Assembly (NCBI GenBank): GCA_018656655.1
Contig: JABHYW010000040.1
Coordinates: 1 to 40,380, forward strand
Length of the DNA: 40,380 bases
From: Candidatus Komeilibacteria bacterium
Lineage (GTDB): Bacteria; Patescibacteriota; Patescibacteriia; UBA1558; GWA2-36-10
Direction of reading: 5' to 3'
Part shown: one piece after another, positions 31,325-40,380 of the stretch
How positions within the stretch are numbered: position 1 is the stretch's first letter
How the letters are laid out: every line of letters starts with the position of its first letter
Position numbers and translations under genes: made by a program
Notes under the pieces: generated by a model
Databases searched by the model: none
What the model was told of the DNA's origin: nothing
The model's input: only the letters and a program-made list of their open reading frames with translations

Positions 31325-32854
31325 TTATTTATTTTCTTCAACTTTTTCTTCTAGCTCTACTAGGTCATCAATGATGGTTTTAAGTTTTTGTTCATCACCG
31401 TCTGAAAGTTCACCACTTTTTTCAATACTAGCTAAAACATCTTTACCTTCAGCTTCCATTCTAGTAAATAATTTTTGCTCAAAGACAGCTAAATTAGCTA
31501 CTGGTACTTTGTCTAAATGACCATTAGCAGCTGCGTAAATAATAGACACTTGCTTAGCTTGTGATAATGGAGCAAATTGTCCCTGTTTTAAAATCTCAGT
31601 AATACGGGCACCACGATCAAGTAATTGTTTAGTAGCATCATCTAAATCTGATCCAAATTGAGCAAAGGCTTCCATTTCTCTATATTGAGCTAAGTCCATC
31701 TTTAATTTACCAGCTACTTTTTTCATAGCTTTCTTCTGAGCAGCAGAACCTACACGAGATACTGAAAGTCCAGTTGATAGAGCTGGCCTAACACCTTTAT
31801 AAAATAAATCTGTTTCTAAGAAAATTTGACCATCGGTAATAGAAATTACGTTGGTTGGAATATAAGCTGAAATATCACCAGCTTGAGTTTCAATAATAGG
31901 AAGAGCTGTTAATGATCCTCCACCCATGGCATCACTCATCTTAGCAGAACGTTCTAATAATCTTGAGTGAACATAGAAAACATCACCAGGATAAGCTTCA
32001 CGTCCAGGAGGTCTCTTTAGAAGTAGAGAAATCTGACGATAGGCTACAGCGTGCTTTGATAAATCATCATATATAACTAATACGTCTTTTCCTTTATCCA
32101 TGAAATATTCTCCCATAGAACATCCAGCGTAAGGAGCAATATAAGATAGAGCGGCTGATTCAGATGCACCAGCTAATACTATAGTAGTGTAATCCATAGC
32201 TCCAGTCTCTTCTAACTTAGCAACGATTCTAGCAATTTTGGATTCTTTTTGACCGATAGCAACATAAATACAAACTACATCCTTGCCCTTTTGATTAATA
32301 ATAGCATCAATAGCTAAGGCAGTTTTACCAGTTTGACGATCACCAATAATAAGCTCACGTTGTCCTTTACCAATCGGAATAATAGCATCAATTACTTTGA
32401 TACCAGTTTCCAATGGTTGAAATACTGACTGACGAGTAATAACACCAGGAGCAATCTTTTCTACTGGATAGTGATCTTTTGATTTAATGGCACCTTTACC
32501 ATCAATGGCTTCGCCAAGTGGGTTTACCACACGGCCAACTACTGCTTCACCAACTGGTACTTCAAGAATACGTTTGGTTCGCTTTACTTTGTCGCCTTCT
32601 TTTAAAGCTGTATATTCACCTAAGATGATAGCACCAACGGCAAATTCTTCTAAGTTTAAAACCACACCGTAGACTTTGTCTCCAGCCTTGGTTTCAAATT
32701 CAAGCATCTCGGAAGCCATGACATCTGATAATCCAGAAACTTTGGCAATACCGTCACCTACTTCGATAATTTCACCGACTGTCTCTTCTTTAACATCTGA
32801 CTGCCAGTCTTCTAGTTGCTTTTGCAAACTTTTTACTAAATGATCGTAAGACAT
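31325..32854 (-). CDS. atpA: F1F0 ATP synthase subunit alpha
   Basis: [60 protein letters not shown]. Confidence 0.98.
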   Translation of the reverse strand: MSYDHLVKSLQKQLEDWQSDVKEETVGEIIEVGDGIAKVSGLSDVMASEMLEFETKAGDKVYGVVLNLEEFAVGAIILGEYTALKEGDKVKRTKRILEVPVGEAVVGRVVNPLGEAIDGKGAIKSKDHYPVEKIAPGVITRQSVFQPLETGIKVIDAIIPIGKGQRELIIGDRQTGKTALAIDAIINQKGKDVVCIYVAIGQKESKIARIVAKLEETGAMDYTTIVLAGASESAALSYIAPYAGCSMGEYFMDKGKDVLVIYDDLSKHAVAYRQISLLLKRPPGREAYPGDVFYVHSRLLERSAKMSDAMGGGSLTALPIIETQAGDISAYIPTNVISITDGQIFLETDLFYKGVRPALSTGLSVSRVGSAAQKKAMKKVAGKLKMDLAQYREMEAFAQFGSDLDDATKQLLDRGARITEILKQGQFAPLSQAKQVSIIYAAANGHLDKVPVANLAVFEQKLFTRMEAEGKDVLASIEKSGELSDGDEQKLKTIIDDLVELEEKVEENK

Positions 32855-32858
32855 ATTA

Positions 32859-33260
32859 TTAATTACTTAATTGTTTTGCTAAATTGTTTAATTGATGTCT
32901 GATAGACATATCTATAATTTTATCATTATATTTTATTACTGCTCCACCAACAAGATCTTTATCTTCTTCAGTTTTTACTACTACTTCTTGTTTAGTTTTG
33001 GCTTTTACTAAATCACTAATCTTTTTAATTTCAGTTTTATCTAATTCTGCTGGACTAGTTACTTTAGTAGCTACAATACCTTCGTTTAAAAAATGAATAT
33101 TTTCAAGTTCAATTAAAATACTTGGAATCATAGAAACTAAGTAATGTTGACTTAAATAAGCAGAGAAATTAGCAATGACCTTATCTAATTCTTTGCCTTT
33201 CTTATCTTTAGAAGCTTCATATAAAGCTAGGGCTAAAATTTTAACTTGATTCTTTTTCAT
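32859..33260 (-). CDS. atpH: F1F0 ATP synthase subunit delta
   Basis: Position and C-terminal [28 protein letters not shown]. Confidence 0.88.
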   Translation of the reverse strand: MKKNQVKILALALYEASKDKKGKELDKVIANFSAYLSQHYLVSMIPSILIELENIHFLNEGIVATKVTSPAELDKTEIKKISDLVKAKTKQEVVVKTEEDKDLVGGAVIKYNDKIIDMSIRHQLNNLAKQLSN

Positions 33261-33290
33261 TTAACTCTTTAATATATATTTATAATTAAA

Positions 33291-33310
33291 TCCTGAGCGA
33301 AGTCGAAGGG
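33291..33310. repeat. Family-A element, intergenic copy in opposite orientation
   Basis: TCCTGAGCGAAGTCGAAGGG between atpF and atpH. Confidence 0.65.
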
Positions 33311-33805
33311 TTATTTCAAATCTTTTAATACCTTATCAATATACTTTTTATCTAGATCTTTAGAAATTCCAGTAGATAAAATTTTCTCTAAGGCTGTAAC
33401 TACCATGGCAGATACCTCGCTTTTGATTTCAGTAATCATACCATCTTTTTCACTGGCAATCTGTTCTTTGGCTTTCTCAATAAGTTTAGCTACCTCTTCT
33501 TTGGTTTTTACTAAATTGGCTTGCTTGGCATTTTCAGATAACTTTTTGGCTTCTTCCAAAATAGCAGCTGCATCACCCTTAGTAACGATTAGTTTTTCTT
33601 TAACTTCTTTCTCTACTTGCTCCAATCTTTCTTCAGCAGCCTTAGCATCTGATAAGCCTTTGGATATCTCATCATTTCTCTTTTGCATTGTTTTAGTTAA
33701 AGGCTTCAAAGCAAAAAACCACAAAACGGCTACCACTATCAAAAAATTGACTAGTTGAGCTATTAGTAATTTCCAATCGATTCCAAATAATTCTAAAATT
33801 TCCAT
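33311..33805 (-). CDS. atpF: F1F0 ATP synthase subunit b
   Basis: N-terminal TM, long charged coiled coil, operon position. Confidence 0.93.
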   Translation of the reverse strand: MEILELFGIDWKLLIAQLVNFLIVVAVLWFFALKPLTKTMQKRNDEISKGLSDAKAAEERLEQVEKEVKEKLIVTKGDAAAILEEAKKLSENAKQANLVKTKEEVAKLIEKAKEQIASEKDGMITEIKSEVSAMVVTALEKILSTGISKDLDKKYIDKVLKDLK

Positions 33806-33869
33806 ATCTATTATTTAAATTAATTGCTTAGTCGTGCCCTCATATATAGAGAGCACTCAAAACTATCAA

Positions 33870-34163
<294 letters not shown>

Positions 34164-34206
34164 TTATTGTTTTACGTCGCCTAGATTATCTATATTAATT
34201 ATATTT

Positions 34207-34265
34207 GTCATTCTGAACTTGTTTCAGAATCCCATTGTGAGATCCTGAACTAAATTCAGGATGAC
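34207..34265. repeat. Double-hairpin dispersed element between atpB and atpE
   Basis: GTCATTCTGAA...TTCAGGATGAC ends; two 8-bp hairpins (ATTCTGAA-CTTGT-TTCAGAAT and ATCCTGAA-CTAAA-TTCAGGAT). Confidence 0.85.
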
Positions 34266-34288
34266 GAAGTGTGTTTTAAAATGACCTC

Positions 34289-35230
34289 CTAATGTGCGTG
34301 TTCAGTAGAAGCAATAGTATAATATACTAAAGTTAATATTGAAATAATAAGTGCCTGAATAATACCAACAATAACCTCTAAAAACATAAATGGCAATGGC
34401 ACTCCAAAAGCAATCAAGGCAGCAATTGAAGCAATCAATACTTCACCAGCAAAAATATTACCAAAAAGCCTAAATGATAATGAAGCTACTTTAGCAAATT
34501 CTCCAATTATTTCTAGTAAACCTACAAAAAACATAATAGGATTAATAATGATTACTGTCCAATCTTCTTTTATCTTGCCAGGAATCTCTATTAAGGCTTT
34601 TATATTTACAAATTTATTAAAATAATTCCAGCCACCGACAACCATAATACCAAAAATATTAGCAGATACTATAGAAAATAATCCTAAAGCTAAAGTTGTA
34701 TTTAAGTCAGCCGTAGCTCCTCTGAAAATAGCTGTACCGTCATAAGTAATAGAACCTAAGCCAGGAACTAAGCCTAACCAGTTATTAATCAAAACAAATA
34801 AAAAGATTCCAAATATAATTGGAAATACTTTTTTACTTTTAGCCCTATCATTAGTTACCAAGTCCATCATATCTAAAGCACCATTTATAATTATTTCTAA
34901 GAAACTTTGAAAAACTCCTGGGATGCGACTATTTTTAGCCCTAATAGTTAATGACAAAATGATAATTAAAAAAACTGCTACCCAAGAGGTCAACAGTGAA
35001 TTAGTGACATTAAAGTCACCTATATTAAAAACAGTTTCTGCATATAAAGTATGTTCGTGTTCGTCATGAGCCTCGCCTTCATGACTAGTGCCATGGGCGT
35101 CTTCATTTATGATATCTTCAGCCTTTCGGCCTTGCTCAAGACCTTCGGCGTGAAGAGTTTCTGTTTCGTTTGTATGATCAGCGACCGACGCGTGATCTAT
35201 ATCTTGATTATTATTTGTCTCTTGACTCAT
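34289..35230 (-). CDS. atpB: F1F0 ATP synthase subunit a with acidic/His-rich N-terminal extension (start probably MSQE at 35230; ORF opens at 35260)
   Basis: Hydrophobic subunit-a signature FGNIFAGEVLIASIAAL, NNWLGLVPGLGSI; extension DAHGTSHEGEAHDEHEH. Confidence 0.94.
   Translation of the reverse strand: MSQETNNNQDIDHASVADHTNETETLHAEGLEQGRKAEDIINEDAHGTSHEGEAHDEHEHTLYAETVFNIGDFNVTNSLLTSWVAVFLIIILSLTIRAKNSRIPGVFQSFLEIIINGALDMMDLVTNDRAKSKKVFPIIFGIFLFVLINNWLGLVPGLGSITYDGTAIFRGATADLNTTLALGLFSIVSANIFGIMVVGGWNYFNKFVNIKALIEIPGKIKEDWTVIIINPIMFFVGLLEIIGEFAKVASLSFRLFGNIFAGEVLIASIAALIAFGVPLPFMFLEVIVGIIQALIISILTLVYYTIASTEHAH
35122..35149. repeat. Family-A element in frame in the atpB N-terminal extension
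   Basis: CCTTTCGGCCTTGCTCAAGACCTTCGGC, encoding AEGLEQGRKA. Confidence 0.7.
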
Positions 35231-35537
35231 TTTCGTCTTTTTTCTTCCCTTCGGCTTCACTCAGGGTCTTCGATTTAGTTTCTTCTTTTTCAATTCTTTT
35301 CATGTATTTAACTCCTGTAATACCTATTCCCACAGAAGAAATGATAAAGGCAGCAGCCGTAATACTGAGAAAGTATAATGGTTCTGTTCCTTGCTTTTCG
35401 TCTAACCATCGACCCAAAAATAGAGCTCCAATAACAGGGAAAGCAATCCAGCCAGTAGATTCGGCAAACATCAGCATTCCTTGTCTTAGCCACTCATTAT
35501 TGGCTTTATTTTTATTGTCATTTTTGACAGATGGCAT
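35211..35537 (-). CDS. atpZ: AtpZ/AtpI-family ATP synthase accessory protein
   Basis: Two TMs with FPVIGALFLGRWLDEKQGTEPLYFLSITAAAFIISSVGIGITGVKYMKRIEKEE; first gene of the operon. Confidence 0.75.
   Translation of the reverse strand: MPSVKNDNKNKANNEWLRQGMLMFAESTGWIAFPVIGALFLGRWLDEKQGTEPLYFLSITAAAFIISSVGIGITGVKYMKRIEKEETKSKTLSEAEGKKKDENESRDK
35247..35273. repeat. Family-A element in the C-terminal tail of atpZ, read in a different frame
   Basis: CCCTTCGGCTTCACTCAGGGTCTTCGA, encoding SKTLSEAEGK. Confidence 0.7.
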
Positions 35538-35564
35538 AAATTTCTAATAAACAAAAGCGGCTAC

Positions 35565-35593
35565 ATTATATATCTTTAGACGTCAAATGTCAA
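35565..35593 (-). promoter_or_regulatory. Perfect consensus sigma70 promoter for the ATP synthase operon
   Basis: Minus strand TTGACA-N17-TATAAT. Confidence 0.85.
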
Positions 35594-35630
35594 TAGTTTT
35601 TTATGTATAATCACCTGAAGAGTCGATTTA

Positions 35631-35659
35631 TTGACAAGATAGCTAAAATATGATATATT
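35631..35659 (+). promoter_or_regulatory. Putative sigma70-type promoter for the alpha/beta hydrolase
   Basis: TTGACA-N17-TATATT; SD AGGAGGT at 35704-35710. Confidence 0.75.
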
Positions 35660-35716
35660 AATCTGTTCTATTCTGGAACTAATACGTCCTTTTCTTCATA
35701 AACAGGAGGTCATAAC

Positions 35717-36418
35717 ATGACCAGCAAAAAACCGATTCTGTACCTGACTGGCATGTGGTTCCTGAAAGAGATTTGGCTCAAATGGGCCATTGAAACCACA
35801 AAAGCTGGTCATCAGACCTATAGCATGGACTTCTGTAATAACGGCAGTCCGCCCATTCAGCAATACATTAATAATGCGATTAAAGCCTGTCTACGCATCA
35901 AAGAAGAAACTGGTTCGCTGCCAATCATTTTTGGTTGGTCCATGGGTGGTCTAGTTGCTCAAGTCGTAGCCTCCAAACTGGAGATTCCCAAACTAGTGCT
36001 CGTCTGCAGTGCTGCTCCTCGTGGCATTGCTAACACAAGTTGGCCTATGACCAAAAGAATTAGGCCCTACCTCTCGGCAATACTGTTTAATGGCTCTTTC
36101 CGACCCAGCAAGCAACATGCCTTGGAAATCGTCTGCAATAACTGTCCTGAAGAACTCTCTTCGCACGAACTACAACTTGTCTCAGGCAAAATCGCCCGAC
36201 AAATCCTGTTGGGAAATATCAGCGTAGACGCTTCTGATATCAATTGTCCTTGTCTAGTTATAGCCGGAAGTCGTGATCGCATACTTCCTCTACACATTCA
36301 ACAGCAGTTGAAACAAAAATATGATGCTAAAATCATCATTGGACCTTATGGTCACACACCCATGCTGGAAGACAGTAATGGAAAGCTAATCAAGCGTATC
36401 CTGAACTGGCTCGACTAG
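35717..36418 (+). CDS. Alpha/beta hydrolase
   Basis: Nucleophile elbow GWSMGG, Asp in VIAGSRDRILP, His in GPYGHTPMLE. Confidence 0.88.
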   Translation: MTSKKPILYLTGMWFLKEIWLKWAIETTKAGHQTYSMDFCNNGSPPIQQYINNAIKACLRIKEETGSLPIIFGWSMGGLVAQVVASKLEIPKLVLVCSAAPRGIANTSWPMTKRIRPYLSAILFNGSFRPSKQHALEIVCNNCPEELSSHELQLVSGKIARQILLGNISVDASDINCPCLVIAGSRDRILPLHIQQQLKQKYDAKIIIGPYGHTPMLEDSNGKLIKRILNWLD

Positions 36419-36425
36419 TAAATAA

Positions 36426-36470
36426 TCCGTATCGTTCGCCTAATAGCGAATGGTACGGGTTCTTTTTTTT
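36426..36470 (+). terminator. Intrinsic terminator of the alpha/beta hydrolase gene
   Basis: CCGTATCGTTCGC-CTAATA-GCGAATGGTACGGGTTCTTTTTTTT. Confidence 0.85.
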
Positions 36471-36473
36471 GTT

Positions 36474-36556
36474 AATCCCCCAAACCCCCTTTATCAAGGG
36501 GGCTTTTTTTAAAAAATCTCCCCTGACAAGGGGAGATGTCCGAAGGACAGAGGGGT
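36474..36556. repeat. Dispersed family-E element
   Basis: AATCCCCCAAACCCCCTTTATCAAGGGGGCTT is the exact inverted copy of 20611-20642; followed by CTCCCCTGACAAGGGGAG hairpin. Confidence 0.8.
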
Positions 36557-37603
36557 TTATTCTAACCTCGGCTTCTCGACATCTTCTAGCTCTAAATCTC
36601 CACCTTTTCCACTTATTTTAAGTATATCTTTGTCTATTTTCTTAAATTCTTTATTGGAAAAATTATAAGCATTTGTAACTGTAGCTAAATGACCGCCCAA
36701 TTTTCTCTGATATTCAGCATAGGCTGACATGTGTTTTTGTAACTTTTCTACATTCTTACGAATCTCTTTAGCAGACTCCTCTATTTGCAAAGCCTTTAGT
36801 CCTTGTAGAACAGTTTGTAAATAAGCAGCAAAAGTAGTTGGAGAAACTATAATTACTTTTCTTTCATTAAAAGCATAATCAATTAAAGATCTAGTATTTA
36901 CTTTGACTGCTCCCACTTCATTTATAAGCAAATCATAATAGATTCCTTCAGCTGGAATAAACATAAAAGCAAAATCTAAAGTAGATTCATTAGGGCGGAT
37001 ATATTTAGAAGTTTCGTCAATCCTCTTTTTCAAATCATTTTTAAATTCTTTTTCCAAGACTAATTTTTTAGTTTTATCTTTTTCATCAATAATACGACGA
37101 TAATTTTCCAAAGAAAATTTAGCGTCTACTGGCAGAAGCTTATCTTTTATCTTAACTACCGCATCTACTGCTTCACCGCTTTTAAAATGATATTGCATTT
37201 CATATGACTGAGGCGGTAAAATATTTGATAAAATCATTTCCAAACTTGCCTCACCAAGATTTCCTCTTGTCTTAGCATTGGTCAAAACTTTTTCTAAATT
37301 TTGCAGCTGATCAGTAAAACTAACTACTTGTTTATTAGTTTCTTCCAGCTTAAGTAGTTTTTCAGTTACATCTCTTGAAATTTTAGAAGTTTCAATAAAT
37401 TGATCTTGAAGCATTTTAGAAGAATGTTGATTAGTCTTATCAATCTTATCTCCTAGCTGCTTAGTCAAATCATTTATTTGCTGTTGAAGCATTAACATGG
37501 CCTTGTCATCTTTTACCTCTTCTTTAGGCTTCTGATTTTTCAACATTAACCAAATAATGACTGCAAAACCTACTACTATTAAAATTGTGCTTAAATATTC
37601 CAT
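36557..37603 (-). CDS. rmuC: DNA recombination protein RmuC
   Basis: N-terminal TM, coiled coil, TRGNLGEASLEMILSNILPPQSYEMQYHF, VDAKFSLENYRRI, FMFIPAEGIYYDLL, IIVSPTTFAAYLQTVLQGLKAL. Confidence 0.93.
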   Translation of the reverse strand: MEYLSTILIVVGFAVIIWLMLKNQKPKEEVKDDKAMLMLQQQINDLTKQLGDKIDKTNQHSSKMLQDQFIETSKISRDVTEKLLKLEETNKQVVSFTDQLQNLEKVLTNAKTRGNLGEASLEMILSNILPPQSYEMQYHFKSGEAVDAVVKIKDKLLPVDAKFSLENYRRIIDEKDKTKKLVLEKEFKNDLKKRIDETSKYIRPNESTLDFAFMFIPAEGIYYDLLINEVGAVKVNTRSLIDYAFNERKVIIVSPTTFAAYLQTVLQGLKALQIEESAKEIRKNVEKLQKHMSAYAEYQRKLGGHLATVTNAYNFSNKEFKKIDKDILKISGKGGDLELEDVEKPRLE

Positions 37604-37612
37604 ATATTTATA

Positions 37613-37936
37613 TTATAATTTATCTATAAATTTACCAATGTCATCCCAATCAAAATCTTCTGACTGCCTAGCTATTTCTTTAGCCAAAATCTTATCTCCA
37701 GTCTCAATAACAGCTTCTACAATTTGTCTTTTATCTATATCTTTGAATCTATCTAAATTATTGGCCAGTAATTTTTCTTGACCAACTTTAATTAATTCAA
37801 GAGCTATTTGTTGATGAATGGCAGATTTGACTTCATCTAATATACCAAAGTCACCACTCTCCATATCAAGAATATAATTAATAACAATATTCTCTGGCGT
37901 AAGTTTAGAAAATTTAAAATCTTTATCGTCTTCCAT
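37613..37936 (-). CDS. Small protein with repeat units related to those of the downstream-encoded repeat protein
   Basis: IALELIKVGQEKLLANNLDRFKDIDKRQIVEAVIETGDKILAKEIARQSEDFD resembles LDHKEIALKLIEAGKGDSVAKNLDKFQG. Confidence 0.6.
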   Translation of the reverse strand: MEDDKDFKFSKLTPENIVINYILDMESGDFGILDEVKSAIHQQIALELIKVGQEKLLANNLDRFKDIDKRQIVEAVIETGDKILAKEIARQSEDFDWDDIGKFIDKL

Positions 37937-37979
37937 TATTTTAAATATTTTAATACTTCATTTTTATTTAATATCTTAT

Positions 37980-40380
37980 CTACTCTCTCTGCCAAATAAC
38001 ATCTAAATCTTTCTGCTTATATTCTGGAGTAAATGAAAAATCCTCTGTTTCAGACAAGTTAACTTCCTGATCTTCTTTACGGATTGTTTTATTCATAGCT
38101 CCTTCAAATTCTCCACCAGTTCTATTTGTTCTTATTCCTTTGTTTTGATTAACCGCTATTGTATCTATGTCGTTATCTTCAGCAAACTCTGTTAATTGAT
38201 CTAATAAGCTATTAAACAACTGTGTTTCATTGACCTTGTAAAGATAAGTGTTGGCTGGATTAAAAGATGCTGTTAATATTTTTTTACCATTATCTTCATA
38301 ATAATGCAATAAAATTAAGCCTTGGCATATCATAGTTTCTTTATCTCTCAAAACCATTTGAAAATAATTTTCTAAATTCCACTGAGATTCTTCTCCATTA
38401 TATGGATTATCTCCTGCAACACAAACACCACCTACTCCTCTAGCATGAGCTGAGGTATGATTTTTAGTAATAAAACATTCTAATTTTCTTCTTTGCTTTT
38501 CTTTTTGCTTTTCATCTTCTGGTTGATACTTAGCTATTTCTTTATCAATAATACTTAACTCCTTTTCAAAAACACCTTGGAACGCTTGAACTAAATATCT
38601 GGAAAATAATTCTTCATCATACTGCCCCTCTTGAATTTCACTACTTGCTCTTAAATATTCTTCTAGATTCAATTCTCCTAAATGAATAGATTTTGGATCG
38701 AGTTCTTTACCAGTTAATGTTTTAATTGCTTTAGCGACTTTCTTTTGTTCGGATATTATCATGCCAGCGATAGTCTTTCCTTTTTTTCCTGCTTTTAATT
38801 CATTATTTTCATCTAACTCAGCCAACTCAAAAGGATTACCTTTTTTATCTGTTTGCCTGCTAAGCTCTTTCATTATTCTTTCCAATATATTACCATTTAA
38901 ACCTAGTTGATCTAATCTTAATTTATTAATATCATCTTGTTTAGTATTACTATTTTCTAAGTCTGTTTTTTGACTATAGTAAGCTGGTAATAAGGCGGCG
39001 ATGTCTGAATTTGATTGTGCTTCTGTAGATATCTTTCTTTCTACTTCTTTAACATGATCAGCAAAAAATTCTCTCAATTCTAAAAGGTAAGCATAATCTG
39101 GATTTTTCGCTTCTCCAGCTCTTCCTCGAGTTCCCTCTAAATATGTTTTGATGTCTTCAAACTCTGCAAATTGATAACCTATTAATACTTCTTTTAATTC
39201 TTGTGCATCAAATTTATCTACTAATGATTCTAATAGTAAAGCGTATACTTTTTCTTCTCTAGTTTTAAATATTTCTTTGTTAGGAAGATTTTCAATATGC
39301 TTATCTAAAATATTATCTAATATCCCAAGCATTTTATCTTTTTCAAAAGATACTTCTGAAAATTTCTTTTGAATACTAGTAATTGATTGCTCTAAATATT
39401 CTATATTTTTTTCATTTTTCTCTTCTCTATCTCTAAGCTCCATCTCTACTCCATCTGACAAATCTATTTCATAAACATCTTTGATTTTAAATCTCTCAAG
39501 GTCTGATGATCTATCTGGGCATGCTTCATTACTATCAAAGTCAGTCCAAGCACCAACATGATTAGGATATACTAATTCAACTAATTCTTTATAGTTCTCT
39601 TGCTCTGTTATATTTTCATCTTGTTCTTTTGATGATATTAAAGTATCAACTTGATCTTTTATTTTTTCAATATACCCAACTAACTGAATTTCATCTCCTG
39701 CTTGTTTTAATTCTAAATATTTATCGTATATATCTTTACTTGGTAAGCCTAGTTCTGATTTATATGCTTTAAGGAAAAAATTATCTTCTTGAGTATCTAA
39801 AAAACTATCTTCTAGATTATTTAAGACTTGTTGGAGATAGCCAGACTCAATTAATCTAAAAGCAATTTCTTGATCTAAGCCTTGGAATTTATCTAGACTT
39901 TCTGCTACTAAATCACCTTCTCCTACTTCAATGAGTTTTATAGCTATTTCTTGATGATCTAAGCCTTGGAATTTATCTAGATAATTTACTACAGACATAC
40001 CTTTTCCTACTTCAATCAACTTTAAGACGATTTCTTTATGATCTAAGCCTTGGAATTTGTCTATATTCTTTGCTACAGAGTCACCATTTCCTGCTTCAAA
40101 TAACTTTAAAGCAATAGCTTTATAATCTAAACCTTGGAAATTGTCTAGATATCGTGCTACGGAATGACCTTTTTCTGCTTCAATCAACTTCAAGGCTATT
40201 TCTTGATCTAAACCTTGGAAATTATATAAATGATTTTCTACAGAGTCACCATTTCCTGCTTCAAATAACTTCAAGGTAATAGCTTTGTGATCTAGGTCTC
40301 CAAATTTGTCTATATTCTTTGCTACGGAATGACCTTTTTCTGCTTCAATCAACTTCAAGGCGATATATTCATGATCTAAG
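37980..40380 (-). CDS. Tandem-repeat protein, 5'-truncated by window edge: 28/27-aa helical repeats, coiled coils, conserved-looking C-terminal domain
   Basis: The frame is open to 40380 (LDHEYIA precedes the TTG used by the ORF track at 40358), so the real start is outside the window. Confidence 0.8.
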   Translation of the reverse strand, partial: LDHEYIALKLIEAEKGHSVAKNIDKFGDLDHKAITLKLFEAGNGDSVENHLYNFQGLDQEIALKLIEAEKGHSVARYLDNFQGLDYKAIALKLFEAGNGDSVAKNIDKFQGLDHKEIVLKLIEVGKGMSVVNYLDKFQGLDHQEIAIKLIEVGEGDLVAESLDKFQGLDQEIAFRLIESGYLQQVLNNLEDSFLDTQEDNFFLKAYKSELGLPSKDIYDKYLELKQAGDEIQLVGYIEKIKDQVDTLISSKEQDENITEQENYKELVELVYPNHVGAWTDFDSNEACPDRSSDLERFKIKDVYEIDLSDGVEMELRDREEKNEKNIEYLEQSITSIQKKFSEVSFEKDKMLGILDNILDKHIENLPNKEIFKTREEKVYALLLESLVDKFDAQELKEVLIGYQFAEFEDIKTYLEGTRGRAGEAKNPDYAYLLELREFFADHVKEVERKISTEAQSNSDIAALLPAYYSQKTDLENSNTKQDDINKLRLDQLGLNGNILERIMKELSRQTDKKGNPFELAELDENNELKAGKKGKTIAGMIISEQKKVAKAIKTLTGKELDPKSIHLGELNLEEYLRASSEIQEGQYDEELFSRYLVQAFQGVFEKELSIIDKEIAKYQPEDEKQKEKQRRKLECFITKNHTSAHARGVGGVCVAGDNPYNGEESQWNLENYFQMVLRDKETMICQGLILLHYYEDNGKKILTASFNPANTYLYKVNETQLFNSLLDQLTEFAEDNDIDTIAVNQNKGIRTNRTGGEFEGAMNKTIRKEDQEVNLSETEDFSFTPEYKQKDLDVIWQRE
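39869..40380 (-). repeat. Coding tandem repeat, about 84/81-bp units in a 165-bp higher-order period
   Basis: 'ctacagag' recurs at 40073 and 40238; 'gctacggaatgacc' at 40156 and 40321; both spaced 165 bp. Confidence 0.85.

Noticed and set aside
36421-36470. Riboswitch-like fold after the hydrolase gene
   Set aside because: A simple long stem plus T-run located 3' of the gene is adequately explained as an intrinsic terminator.
39869-40380. CRISPR-like periodic repeats
   Set aside because: Units are contiguous, in frame and protein-coding with no unique spacers, so this is a coding tandem repeat.

Overview
AT-rich bacterial window with the look of a Candidate Phyla Radiation (Patescibacteria) genome; the lineage is inference from gene content, not a search. 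About 30 protein genes, mostly on the minus strand. From left to right: (i) a giant Cys-rich, IPT/TIG and Ig-like surface protein that is open from 5266 to the left window edge and is missing from the ORF track, plus a 526-aa paralog sharing its pilin-like N-terminus; (ii) yqeY, rpsU, hisS, lepB; (iii) a plus-strand LCP-der-pth block; (iv) pepA and secE-nusG-rplK-rplA; (v) gyrB, pheT/pheS, a DUF721/DciA-like protein and a UvrD-type helicase-nuclease; (vi) a complete ATP synthase operon (atpZ-B-E-F-H-A-G-D-C) with a beta-carbonic-anhydrase-like gene 17 nt behind atpC; (vii) an alpha/beta hydrolase cassette, rmuC, and a tandem-repeat protein truncated by the right edge. The most interesting unexplained layer is several families of short dispersed hairpin or inverted-repeat elements. 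They occur between genes and also in frame inside conserved housekeeping genes (gyrB, pepA, helicase three times, atpB, atpZ), with at least one copy read in a different frame, so they look like DNA-level insertions and not protein motifs. Also notable: a duplicated ~52-nt structured leader immediately 5' of both rplK and rplA, a probably leaderless gene, and perfect-consensus divergent promoters at the ATP synthase operon. No rRNA, tRNA or CRISPR array was recognised.
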